Below, piece after piece: positions 43,000 through 50,565 of a DNA stretch of 64,000 bases; position 1 is the first letter of the stretch; each line of letters begins with the position of its first letter. This DNA is from Microbispora sp. ZYX-F-249 (GTDB lineage Bacteria; Actinomycetota; Actinomycetes; Streptosporangiales; Streptosporangiaceae). Both the position numbers and the translations under genes were made by a program. The notes under the pieces were generated by a model. The model made no database searches, had not been told where the DNA came from, and saw nothing but the letters and a program-made list of their open reading frames with translations. The DNA lies in the NCBI RefSeq assembly GCF_039649665.1, contig NZ_JBDJAW010000002.1:124001-188000 (forward strand). Direction: 5' to 3'.

Positions 43000-44109
43000 T
43001 CAGCGGGCGAGGATCTTGTCGAGGTCGTAGCTCACCGGGCGGTCGAGCTGGTCGTAGGTGCAGGACGCGGGAGTGCGGTCCGGGCGCCAGCGGCGGAACT
43101 GGGCGGTGTGGCGGAACCGGTCGCCCTCCATGTGGTCGTAGGCCACCTCGACCACCCGTTCGGGCCGCAGCGGGATGAACGACAGATCCTTCTTGGCGTT
43201 CCACCGCGACACGGCGCCGGGCAGGCGCTGGCCCTCGGCGCCGCCCGCGGCGACCTCGGCCCAGTGCCCCCACGGATGCTCGCTCAGGTCCCGCACCCGG
43301 TACGGCGCGAGCTCCTCGACGAGTTCCTCACGGCGCTTCATCGGGAACGACGCCGCGACGCCCACATGGTGCAGACGGCCGTCCGGCGAGTAGAGCCCGA
43401 GCAGCAGCGACCCGACGACCGGGCCGGACTTGTGCTCGCGGTAGCCCGCCACCACGCAGTCGGCCGTCCGCTCGTGCTTGACCTTGAACATCACGCGCTT
43501 GTCCGGCGTGTACGGCTGGTCGCCCGGCTTCACGACGATGCCGTCGAGGCCGGCGCCCTCGAACGCGTCGAACCACTCGGCGGCCCGGCCCTCGTCCCGG
43601 GTGACCGGCGTGAGCCGTACGGACCGGCCCGCGCCCGCCAGCGCCTCCTCCAGCCGGGCCCTGCGCTCGGAGAACGGGGCCTCCATGAGGTCCTCGGCCG
43701 CGGTGGCGAGCAGGTCGAAGGCGACGAAGGACGCGGGCGTGTTCTCGGCCAGCAGCCGCACCCGGGACTGCGCGGGATGGATGCGCTGCTGCAGCGCGTC
43801 GAAGTCGAGCGACTGTCCCCTGATCAGCACGATCTCGCCGTCCACGACGCACTTGGGCGGCAGCTCCCGTTTGACGGCCTCGACCAGCTCGGGAAAGTAG
43901 CGCGTGAAGGGCCGCTCGTTCCTGCTGCCCAGGAAGACCTCGTCGCCGTCCCGGAAGACGATGCAGCGGAAGCCGTCCCACTTCGGCTCGTAGTAGAGCG
44001 TGCCGTCCTGCTTCGGCAGCGCCTTGACGGCCTTGGCGAGCATCGGCGCGACCGGCGGCACGACCGGCAGTTCCAAGTCGGGGATCTGCGGCTCAACCGG
44101 CTGCTTCAT
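43000..44109 (-). CDS. ligC: ATP-dependent DNA ligase, LigC type
   Basis: A 369-residue ligase. The adenylation Lys43 is in EPKWDGFR (KxDG). Further nucleotidyl-transferase motifs are VVDGEIV (III), FVAFDLLA (IIIa), GLDGIVVKP (IV) and [15 protein letters not shown] (V). An OB domain follows. Length and sequence fit LigC of mycobacteria and streptomycetes rather than LigD. LigC works with a stand-alone Prim-Pol in short-patch repair in mycobacteria, and such a polymerase is encoded 3.9 kb away. The start ATG overlaps the end of the reductase gene by 17 bases, so the two are co-transcribed. Confidence 0.92.
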   Translation of the reverse strand: MKQPVEPQIPDLELPVVPPVAPMLAKAVKALPKQDGTLYYEPKWDGFRCIVFRDGDEVFLGSRNERPFTRYFPELVEAVKRELPPKCVVDGEIVLIRGQSLDFDALQQRIHPAQSRVRLLAENTPASFVAFDLLATAAEDLMEAPFSERRARLEEALAGAGRSVRLTPVTRDEGRAAEWFDAFEGAGLDGIVVKPGDQPYTPDKRVMFKVKHERTADCVVAGYREHKSGPVVGSLLLGLYSPDGRLHHVGVAASFPMKRREELVEELAPYRVRDLSEHPWGHWAEVAAGGAEGQRLPGAVSRWNAKKDLSFIPLRPERVVEVAYDHMEGDRFRHTAQFRRWRPDRTPASCTYDQLDRPVSYDLDKILAR

Positions 44110-44830
44110 CCTGCGCCTCCCTGATGTATCGGCAGAAGAGGAAGCCGTCCTCTTCGAGCACCTGGGCGAGGGTCAGCGGCGTGTGCGATGCGACGCCGTC
44201 CAGTATGCGCGCGGCGTCGCCGCCGGTCAGCAGCGGGCTCACGGTCAGCGCCAGCTCGTCGACCAGGCCGGCGGCGGCGAGCTGCGCGTTCACCCGGGGG
44301 CCGCCCTCGCACAGGACGCGGCCGAGCCCCCGGTCGCGCAGCTCGCTCACGGCGGTCGCGAGATCGACCGCCTCGTCGCCCGCGACGATCAGGTCGGCCC
44401 TCCCGGCCGCCTCCTCGCGCCGGTCCTTCGGCGCCGACTCCGTCGTGATCACGATCGTGCGGGCGTACGGCTCGGCCTCGGTGAACAGCGGGGCATCGAG
44501 GTCGAGGTCGAGGCGGCGGGTGACGACGGCGATGGGCGGCGCCGGGTGCCTGCCCTCCCGCAGGGCCCGCCACGACTCGCGGGGGCGGGCCGGGCGGTAT
44601 CCCTCCGTGCGGACCGTCGCGGCCCCGGCCAGCACCACGTCGGCGAGGCCGCGCAGCAGCCCGAAGATGCGCTTGTCGGCCCGGCCGGACAGTCCCTCCG
44701 AATGGCCCTCCACCCAGGCCGCGCCGTCGGCGCTGGCCACCATGTTCAGGCGCAGCCAGTGGTCGCGCGGGTAGGCGTAGGCGGCGGGGATGTCCGGCTC
44801 GTCCTCGGAGTAGGGGTGGATGCGGCGCAC
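44093..44830 (-). CDS. RibD C-terminal-domain reductase (pyrimidine reductase family)
   Basis: A 245-residue stand-alone RibD_C reductase with no deaminase domain. Family motifs are LNMVASADGAAWVEG (about residues 27-41), ADVVLAGAATVRTEGY (about 62-77) and VLCEGGPRVNAQL (about 180-192), which bind NADPH and the ribitylamino-pyrimidine type substrate. GTG at 44828-44830 has AGGAAGC upstream. Co-transcription with ligC is unusual and unexplained. It may be a dihydrofolate-reductase-like enzyme of other use. The presence of a full riboflavin pathway cannot be judged here. Confidence 0.86.
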   Translation of the reverse strand: MRRIHPYSEDEPDIPAAYAYPRDHWLRLNMVASADGAAWVEGHSEGLSGRADKRIFGLLRGLADVVLAGAATVRTEGYRPARPRESWRALREGRHPAPPIAVVTRRLDLDLDAPLFTEAEPYARTIVITTESAPKDRREEAAGRADLIVAGDEAVDLATAVSELRDRGLGRVLCEGGPRVNAQLAAAGLVDELALTVSPLLTGGDAARILDGVASHTPLTLAQVLEEDGFLFCRYIREAQDEAAG

Positions 44831-44962
44831 GCTTCCTACAGTGGCACACCACACCGACAAGACCGCCCGCGACGCCCGCCTTCCCACCGCTTCCCTTCCG
44901 GCTCCCCGTCCGGCTTGGTCCGCCCGTCCGGTTTCGGCGGTTCGCCCCATTCGCCGGACGGC

Positions 44963-44981
44963 TTTGCCATGCGATGGCAAA
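44963..44981. promoter_or_regulatory. Palindrome TTTGCCATGCGATGGCAAA
   Basis: Perfect 8-bp arms with a 3-bp spacer, 39 bases before the DUF574 methyltransferase ATG and 133 bases before the divergent reductase GTG. It looks like a dimer operator covering the promoter. Confidence 0.6.
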
Positions 44982-45019
44982 ATGATCAACAAACCACCGG
45001 GGACGGGGAGGCGCGGGCC

Positions 45020-45868
45020 ATGACCCAGTACGACGAGTACAGCGAGTACGGCGAGTACGGCGAGTACGGCGAGGCACCCTCGGGCGTCGATCCGAACACT
45101 CCGAGCGTCGCGCGAATGTACGACTACTTCCTGGGCGGTAAGGACAACTTCGAGGCCGACCGCGAGGCCGCGAAGAAGCTGATCGCCCTCGTGCCGAACC
45201 TGCCCGAGTTCGCCCGGGCCAACCGCGAGTTCCTCGGCCGCGTCGTCCGGTTCCTCGCCGAGGAGGGGATCGACCAGTTCCTCGACGTCGGCGCAGGGCT
45301 GCCGACCCAGCAGAACGTGCACCAGGTCGCCCAGGCCGTGGCCCCGCAGGCCCGCGTCGTCTACGTGGACAACGACCCGATCGTGCTGGCGCACGGCCGC
45401 GCGCTGCTCGCCGGCAGTCCCGGCGCCGTCGTCGTCCGGGGCGACATCAACGACCCGGAGGCGATTCTCGGCGACCCGGACCTGCGGGCGCACCTCGATC
45501 TGTCCCGGCCGGTCGCCGTGCTGATGCTCTCGGTCCTCAACGTCGTACCGGACGACGCCCGGGCGGAGGCCATCGTCGCGGCGTTCCGCGCGGCCATGGC
45601 GCCCGGGAGCTACCTGGTCGTGTCCCACGGATACACCGGCGAGGTCGGCAGCGCGACCGACCGGGAGGTGCGGGAGGTGTACCGCGGGTCGAGCGCGGGG
45701 TCGTCCAAGCCCCGCGACCACGCGCAGATCGGCGCCTACTTCGACGGGCTGGAACTGCTCGAACCGGGGATCGTGCCGGTGGCCGCCTGGCGGCCGGAGC
45801 GGGAAGCGGAGGCCGAGATCGACCTCAGCCGCCCGAACATCCTCGCCGCGGTCGGACGCGTTCCCTGA
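45020..45868 (+). CDS. S-adenosylmethionine methyltransferase, DUF574 family
   Basis: A 282-residue DUF574 (Methyltransf_19) protein, a family much expanded in filamentous actinomycetes. NTPSVARMYDYFLGGKDNF near residues 30-48 is the family signature. LDVGAGLPTQQNVHQVAQ (near 92) is the SAM motif, and VVYVDNDPIVLAHG (near 113) the acidic loop. The N-terminus has a short Tyr-Gly-Glu repeat from a 9-bp tandem duplication (GAGTACGGC). ATG 45020 follows GGGGAG. The methyl acceptor is unknown. In Streptomyces such genes are often under BldB/WhiJ-like control systems. Confidence 0.88.
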   Translation: MTQYDEYSEYGEYGEYGEAPSGVDPNTPSVARMYDYFLGGKDNFEADREAAKKLIALVPNLPEFARANREFLGRVVRFLAEEGIDQFLDVGAGLPTQQNVHQVAQAVAPQARVVYVDNDPIVLAHGRALLAGSPGAVVVRGDINDPEAILGDPDLRAHLDLSRPVAVLMLSVLNVVPDDARAEAIVAAFRAAMAPGSYLVVSHGYTGEVGSATDREVREVYRGSSAGSSKPRDHAQIGAYFDGLELLEPGIVPVAAWRPEREAEAEIDLSRPNILAAVGRVP

Positions 45869-46179
45869 GCCGGTTCCCGAAGGCGCTCCCGCGGCCGTGT
45901 CCGGGCGGCGGCTCCCGCCCGGACGCCTCGGCCTGCTCGGGGAAAGCAGAGCGTGAGGGGCCGTCCCGGCCCGCGGCCGGTCCGTCTCACGGCCGACCTC
46001 ATGGCCGGACCCCATGCCCGGCTTCATGGCCGACCTCATGCCCGACTTCATGGCCGACTTCATGGCCGACCTCATGGCCGACACGGCGCCAAATGCACGG
46101 TCCCCGCGGCCGCACCGTTCTAGTCTTTCCGCCCGTCGGAACAGGCCACGGGAGCCGATGGTATTCGGGGGGCGGACAT
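45869..46179. other. Intergenic region with a 12-bp repeat array
   Basis: 311 bases before the tyrosinase-like gene. It holds the repeat array at 45991-46083 and a 90-base probable promoter region after it. I see no gene. The ATG- and CAT-rich repeat creates meaningless open frames on both strands. Confidence 0.6.
45991..46083. repeat. 12-bp tandem repeat, seven to eight units
   Basis: Degenerate units of GGCCGACCTCAT follow one another, with C/T and G/C changes and one 13-base unit. The array lies about 100 bases before the tyrosinase-like ATG. Confidence 0.9.
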
Positions 46180-47100
46180 ATGCGGGGGCCGAGCAGGCGG
46201 GACGTGCTGGCGTCGGCGGTGTGGGGCACGGCGGCGATCGCGTTCGGAACGCGCGGGACGGCGGCGTACGCGGACCCAGCCCGGCCGCAGGCCGGGCTAC
46301 GAGCCGGCGATCTGACCATCCGCCGGCGGGCCGGCGACATGACTGCGGCGCAGTGGGCGGCGTTCGTCCGGGCGGTGCACGCGCTCAAGTCGCGGGGAAC
46401 CTACGACGCGCTGGTCCGGACCTACGCGGACGGCTTCGCGGCCACCCACGCCAACGGCTTCTTCCTGCCCTGGCAGCGCAGATACCTCCTGCACTTCGAG
46501 CGGGAACTGCAGCGTGTCGATCCGGCCGTGTCCGTGCCGTACTGGGACTGGCCCCTCGACGGCCGGGCGCCGGCGCGCTCGGCGATGCTGTCGAAGGAGT
46601 ATTTCGGAGGGAACGGCAGTGCCGCGCGCGATCACGCCGTGCTCGACGGCGCGTTCGCCGGATGGACGGCCAAGATCCCGCGGGCGCATCCGCTTCGGCG
46701 TTCCTACGCCGACGGCGCGACGATTCCCCCGTGGGCGACCTCCGAGGTCATCGGGAACATGCTGAAAAATCCGGATTTCCAGGTGTTCAACATGCAGTTG
46801 GAGATCCACATAGGAGCGGTGCAGATGGGCATCGGGGGCGACCTGGCCCAGCCCGCCGCCCCGAACGACCCGCTGTACTGGGTCGTCGCCTGCTTCGGCG
46901 ACCTGCTCTGGCACATGTGGCGCTCCCGCCATCCCGGGGCCCCGACCCGGTCGGCGTACGGGAACGTCACCGAGGAGAGCGGGCTGCCGCGGTACGGCGA
47001 CACGGTCGCGGACGTCCTGGACATCGAGAAGCTGGGCTACCGCTACGACGCGGCGTGGCCGCGCGCACGCCGAACGGCGAGGTTGCCCCGCCCCCGGTGA
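46180..47100 (+). CDS. Tyrosinase-fold protein with most copper ligands missing
   Basis: A 306-residue protein exported by a likely Tat signal (SRRDVLASAV, cut near residue 31). The scaffold is clearly tyrosinase: FLPWQRRYLLHFERELQ, VSVPYWDWPLDG and PNDPLYWVVACFGDLLW line up with the Streptomyces enzyme. Of the six copper His, CuA positions read Tyr82, His90, Gln99, and CuB positions read Gln206, His210, Ala237 (the HH pair is Val-Ala). Only two ligands remain, so a normal dicopper site cannot form. No MelC1-type copper chaperone is adjacent. It may be a binding protein or an enzyme with a different cofactor. Start ATG 46180. Confidence 0.85.
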   Translation: MRGPSRRDVLASAVWGTAAIAFGTRGTAAYADPARPQAGLRAGDLTIRRRAGDMTAAQWAAFVRAVHALKSRGTYDALVRTYADGFAATHANGFFLPWQRRYLLHFERELQRVDPAVSVPYWDWPLDGRAPARSAMLSKEYFGGNGSAARDHAVLDGAFAGWTAKIPRAHPLRRSYADGATIPPWATSEVIGNMLKNPDFQVFNMQLEIHIGAVQMGIGGDLAQPAAPNDPLYWVVACFGDLLWHMWRSRHPGAPTRSAYGNVTEESGLPRYGDTVADVLDIEKLGYRYDAAWPRARRTARLPRPR

Positions 47101-47118
47101 GGGCCGGGGCCGCACGCG

Positions 47119-47151
47119 ACCCGGCCGGTCCCCCGGGGGAACCGGCCGGGT
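47119..47151. terminator. Bidirectional terminator hairpin
   Basis: Arms ACCCGGCCGGT and ACCGGCCGGGT pair perfectly between the convergent tyrosinase-like gene and the small minus-strand gene. Confidence 0.8.
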
Positions 47152-47169
47152 GCGTCGCGGCCCGGCGCG

Positions 47170-47433
47170 TCAGGCCCTGGTGCCCGTGGTGGCGCGGGCC
47201 CGGCCGGCCGTCTGCGCGACGGCCTCCTTCTCCCTCTCCTGCGCCTGCGCCTGGCGTGCGGACCTGGAGAGGTCCTCCAGCTCGTGCGCGGTCTCCTCGA
47301 ACTCCTGCGCGGCCTCCCGGCTCATCCTGCTGACGAGCCTGCGGCCGCGGACGGCCATGTCCTCGTACACCTCGCCGGCCTTGGCCAGGGCGTAGGGGCC
47401 GACGCCGGCGAGGGCGCAGAACGGCTTGGACAT
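47170..47433 (-). CDS. Small protein, 87 residues, helical
   Basis: MSKPFCALAGVGPYALAKAGEVYEDMAVRG starts the protein. A charged, probably coiled-coil helix (EAAQEFEETAHELEDLSRSARQAQ) and an Ala/Thr/Arg tail follow. AAGAGGATCACC precedes the ATG at 47431-47433. The N-terminal half resembles small actinomycete proteins annotated as hypothetical or heparin-binding-like. I do not recognise a function. It has no membrane helix. Confidence 0.65.
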   Translation of the reverse strand: MSKPFCALAGVGPYALAKAGEVYEDMAVRGRRLVSRMSREAAQEFEETAHELEDLSRSARQAQAQEREKEAVAQTAGRARATTGTRA

Positions 47434-47565
47434 GGTGATCCTCTTGACCGGTGTTGTCACTTGGTCACTCTCCATAAATATCGGTCTGGCGGCGGCTTCC
47501 ACCTGTTCGAGTCAGGGGAGAACGGCCCGCTCTCCTCGCCGGACGCGCGGCCGGGGCCCCGGCGG

Positions 47566-47733
47566 TCAGGAAGGCGGCGTGCCGAGGGACTGCGTCCCGG
47601 ACCTGATGTTGTCGGCGGCCTGCGCCGGACTGATGTCCGCGGCCCTGGAGGCCTTGCGCAGATCCGTCCAGGTGATGTGGTCGGGATTGCCGTGGTCGTC
47701 GTCAGGGTCGCCGCAGCCGCAGCTCAGGCACAT
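47566..47733 (-). CDS. Small conserved Cys-containing protein, 55 residues
   Basis: Starts MCLSCGCGDPDDDHG and continues with HITWTDLRKASRAADISPAQAADNI. The Cys-Gly-Cys-Gly start followed by acidic residues and His is a pattern I know from conserved actinobacterial hypothetical proteins, and it could bind a metal. ATG at 47731-47733, stop TGA at 47566-47568. Function unknown. It is too short for most gene finders. Confidence 0.72.
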   Translation of the reverse strand: MCLSCGCGDPDDDHGNPDHITWTDLRKASRAADISPAQAADNIRSGTQSLGTPPS

Positions 47734-47991
47734 CCGGGTGTCTCCCCCCGCTCGGTCTCGTGCAAGGCGGCCCCGCCCCCGGCAGCGGTGCGAGGGCGAG
47801 GCGCTTGGGTGTTCCAGGTTCGTCCGTGTGCGGTCTTGCCCGGGGACGAACGCCCGCTCCCCCGTGGGCGAGCGCTCACCAGGACCATCCCCGCACCCGC
47901 CTCCAGGGACACCGGGCGGGAATGCAAGAGCCGATCAAGAGCGGAGCCGGGCGGACAAAAGCCAGATCGTGCCGGCGTACGGCACGGAGGG

Positions 47992-49005
47992 TCACCCGGC
48001 CGCGTCCGCACCTCCGGCAGGCCTGGCCTTGCTCGGCTGGACCCGCCTCGGCTCGCCGGGCATCTTCGGGTAGTTCGGCGGGTACGGCATGTCGCCCCGT
48101 TCGTCGGCGTCGTACCACTCCAGCAGCGTGCCGATGTCGCAGGCCCGGTCGTCGATCGCCCGCTGCACGTCGCCCAGCTTGGCGAACCGCTCCGGCATCG
48201 TCCTGATGTCGAAGTCGCGCGGGTCGCAGCCGGCCAGCTCCTCCCACGTCACGGGGGCGGAGACCCGCGCGTCGGGCCGCGCGCGGACCGAGTAGGCGGC
48301 CACCACCGTGCGGTCGCGGGCGTTCTGGTTGTAGTCGATGAAGACCTTCTCCCCCCGCTCCTCCTTCCACCAGGCGCTCGTCGCGAGGGGCGAACGCCGC
48401 TCGACCTCGCGGGCGAAGGCGATCGCGGCGTACCGCACCTCGGTGAAGGTCCAGCGGGGCTCGATGCGCACGTTCACGTGGATGCCCCGGCTGCCCGAGG
48501 TCTTCGGGAAGCCCGTCATGCCCAGCTCGTCGAGGATCTCCTTGGCCGTGAAGGCCACCGTGCGGGCCTGCTCGAACGAGGTGCCGGGCTGCGGGTCGAT
48601 GTCGATGCGCAGCTCGTCGGGGTGGTCGAGGTCGGCCCGGCGGGCGTGCCAGGGGTGGAAGTCGATCGTGCCGAGGTTGGCGCACCACGCGATGGCGGCC
48701 ACCTCCGTCGGGCAGAACGCGTCGGCCGTGCGCCCGCTGGGGAAGCGCACCGTGACGGTCTCGATCCAGTCGGGATGCCGGGGCATCCGCTTCTGGTAGA
48801 TCGCGTCGGTGCCGACGCCGTCGGGGTGCCGCTTGAGGTAGGTCGGCCGCTCCCGCAGGGCGCGCAGCACGCCGTCCCCCACGCTCACGTAGTACTCCAC
48901 CAGGTCGCGCTTGGTGGCGCCGATCTCCGGGAAGTAGACCTTGTCCGGGTTGGTGACCTTGACCGTGCGGCCACCCACCTCTATCTCGATGTACGGCGAA
49001 GCCAT
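47992..49005 (-). CDS. LigD-type polymerase domain, stand-alone (Prim-PolC-like)
   Basis: A 337-residue archaeo-eukaryotic primase-type polymerase. The catalytic pair is Asp135 and Asp137 (RIDIDPQPG), with the third Asp near 223 (FIDYNQN). TSGSRGIHV near residues 170-177 is the conserved nucleotide-binding loop. TNPDKVYFPEIGATKRDLVEYY is the typical N-terminus. It carries no ligase or nuclease domain, unlike LigD. In mycobacteria a stand-alone Prim-PolC fills short gaps for LigC, and the ligase here is 3.9 kb to the left. Insertion of unrelated genes between the two is noteworthy. The C-terminus has a lysine/alanine-rich tail. Confidence 0.9.
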   Translation of the reverse strand: MASPYIEIEVGGRTVKVTNPDKVYFPEIGATKRDLVEYYVSVGDGVLRALRERPTYLKRHPDGVGTDAIYQKRMPRHPDWIETVTVRFPSGRTADAFCPTEVAAIAWCANLGTIDFHPWHARRADLDHPDELRIDIDPQPGTSFEQARTVAFTAKEILDELGMTGFPKTSGSRGIHVNVRIEPRWTFTEVRYAAIAFAREVERRSPLATSAWWKEERGEKVFIDYNQNARDRTVVAAYSVRARPDARVSAPVTWEELAGCDPRDFDIRTMPERFAKLGDVQRAIDDRACDIGTLLEWYDADERGDMPYPPNYPKMPGEPRRVQPSKARPAGGADAAG

Positions 49006-49409
49006 GGACCGACCCTATAGCGAGGAGGGGGTCCGTCCCGGGCTGCCGACGGCGGCCGGACCGGGCGCTCCCACGGCCGCGCCCTACCGGCGCAGGCACG
49101 TGGTCGCGTACGGCGCGCTCGCGTTCGGCTGCGCCGTACGCGACGGGACGGACCACGACGGCCGCCCGTGGGCGGCCTCCTCTCACCGTCCGGCGGCGTC
49201 CAGCACGGGTCGGGTGCTTCGCCGCCCTGACGGCGGTGCGGGCGACCGCCCCCGCGGGTGCGGCGATCGGCCCCTCGTCAGTGAAGACGCCGGAAGACCG
49301 GGGAAAGGATGCCTCGCACCGCGAACATCTGCCGGGAAGATCCCCGGCCGCCGCGGGGTTCCTCAGTTCGTAATCCCCGCGAGGGGCCACAGAAGGCAGG
49401 GTGGTGAGC
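49006..49409. other. Intergenic region with a long hairpin
   Basis: 404 bases without a gene between the divergent polymerase-domain and msrB genes. A hairpin with arms GCGTACGGCGC and GCGCCGTACGC (49106-49141) stands alone near the left end. The right end has AT-richer promoter-like sequence (cagttcgtaatcc) before msrB. Confidence 0.55.
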
Positions 49410-49811
49410 ATGGAGAAGATCGTCAAGAGTGACGCCGAGTGGCGCGCGCGGCTTTCCCCCGAGGAGTACCGGGTCCTCCGGCAGGCGGGGACGGAGCGCC
49501 CGTTCAGCGGCGAGTACGTCGACACCAAGACGGTCGGCGTCTACTCCTGCCGCGCGTGCGGGGCGGAGTTGTTCCGGTCGGAGACCAAGTTCGAGTCGCA
49601 CTGCGGCTGGCCGTCGTTCTACGAGCCGTCGGAGTCGGACGCCGTCACGCTGCACGAGGACGACTCGCTCGGCATGCGCCGGGTGGAGGTCCGCTGTGCC
49701 CGCTGCGACTCGCACCTCGGGCACGTGTTCCACGGCGAGGGCTATCCCACGCCGACGGACGACCGGTACTGCATCAACTCCGTGAGCCTGACCCTGCGGC
49801 CGGCCGGCTGA
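49410..49811 (+). CDS. msrB: Peptide-methionine (R)-S-oxide reductase
   Basis: A 133-residue MsrB that repairs methionine-R-sulfoxide. Zinc Cys are at 47, 50 (CRAC) and 96, 99 (CARC). The catalytic Cys is 121 (RYCINSVSL), and Cys65 (ESHCGWPSF) fits the resolving position. [12 protein letters not shown] is conserved. ATG 49410 and an in-frame GTG at 49401 are both possible starts. It lacks the MsrA domain and a signal peptide, so it is cytoplasmic. Confidence 0.95.
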   Translation: MEKIVKSDAEWRARLSPEEYRVLRQAGTERPFSGEYVDTKTVGVYSCRACGAELFRSETKFESHCGWPSFYEPSESDAVTLHEDDSLGMRRVEVRCARCDSHLGHVFHGEGYPTPTDDRYCINSVSLTLRPAG

Positions 49812-49814
49812 ACG

Positions 49815-50420
49815 TCACTTGGGCTTGGGGTAGGTGACCCGGCAGTCGTCGTCGTCCGGCCCGAGGACGTTGGCGAGGACGGGATTGCCGTTCTCGCCGA
49901 ACCGGGACTGGACGAACACGACGGGGTTGGCCTCCCCGCGCTCGGCCAGGTACTCCAGGCCGCGCTTGCACAGCGTGATCGCGGTCTTGGAGTTGTCGGC
50001 GTTCTCCGGCAGGTTCGTGTAGATGCGCAGGTAGCCGCCCTCGGTGCGGATGTCCTTGACCCGCTTGGCCGGCTTGTCGTTCCACCTGCTGCGGAAGTAG
50101 GCCTCGGCCTTCGTGTCGGTGTACTTCGACGGTCCCGAGGCCTTGTGCTCGGCCGCCTTTTTGTCCTTCTTCTCCCGCTCGGCGTCGGACTTCTCGCCGG
50201 TGTCGACGCTCGCGACGGTCAGCTCCCCCGCCGGGGAGGCCTGCGGCGCGGGCGCGGCGACCGCGCGCTGTGGTGGAGCCGCGTCGGACCGGGACAACGG
50301 CCAGGCGATCGCGGCGGCCCCGACGGCGAAGGCGGTCACCCCCAGCGACACCTCGACGACGTGCGAACGGGCCCGCCTCTTGCGGCGGCGCCCCCTGGAA
50401 CGTGCCAGCCCGCTTGCCAC
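49815..50420 (-). CDS. Membrane-anchored protein of unknown function
   Basis: A 201-residue protein with a very basic N-terminus (RSRGRRRKRRARS), one hydrophobic segment (about residues 22-43) that anchors it with the C-terminus outside, a charged Lys/Glu/Ala stretch (about 75-95), and a compact C-terminal domain of about 100 residues (AYFRSRW...LRIYTNLPENADNS...TLCKRGLEYL...DDDCRVTYPKPK). The two Cys in that domain could form a disulfide. GTG 50420 is the start. It converges on msrB with three bases between stops. I do not recognise a family. Confidence 0.75.
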   Translation of the reverse strand: MASGLARSRGRRRKRRARSHVVEVSLGVTAFAVGAAAIAWPLSRSDAAPPQRAVAAPAPQASPAGELTVASVDTGEKSDAEREKKDKKAAEHKASGPSKYTDTKAEAYFRSRWNDKPAKRVKDIRTEGGYLRIYTNLPENADNSKTAITLCKRGLEYLAERGEANPVVFVQSRFGENGNPVLANVLGPDDDDCRVTYPKPK

Positions 50421-50565
50421 TCTGCCTCACATAGACGTCGATCCTTCGTCACAGTATGGCAAAGACTTCCGGCAGCCAAGACCGTTCCCGACGCTTCGCG
50501 CAAGGTCCACCAGAATGTCCCTTCTGAAACGGGTCGTGGTGCCCGCCGTTCGGAGGGGAGGGTGC

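Noticed and set aside
45991-46083. Protein-coding reading of the 12-bp repeat
   Set aside because: The repeats give monotonous MADL/HEVG peptides on either strand, with no start signal or homologue recognised.
46180-47100. Melanin cluster (melC1-melC2)
   Set aside because: No MelC1 copper chaperone lies upstream, and the copper ligands are mostly absent.
43000-49005. Classical Ku-LigD NHEJ operon
   Set aside because: No Ku gene is present, and the ligase and polymerase are separate LigC- and Prim-PolC-like proteins.
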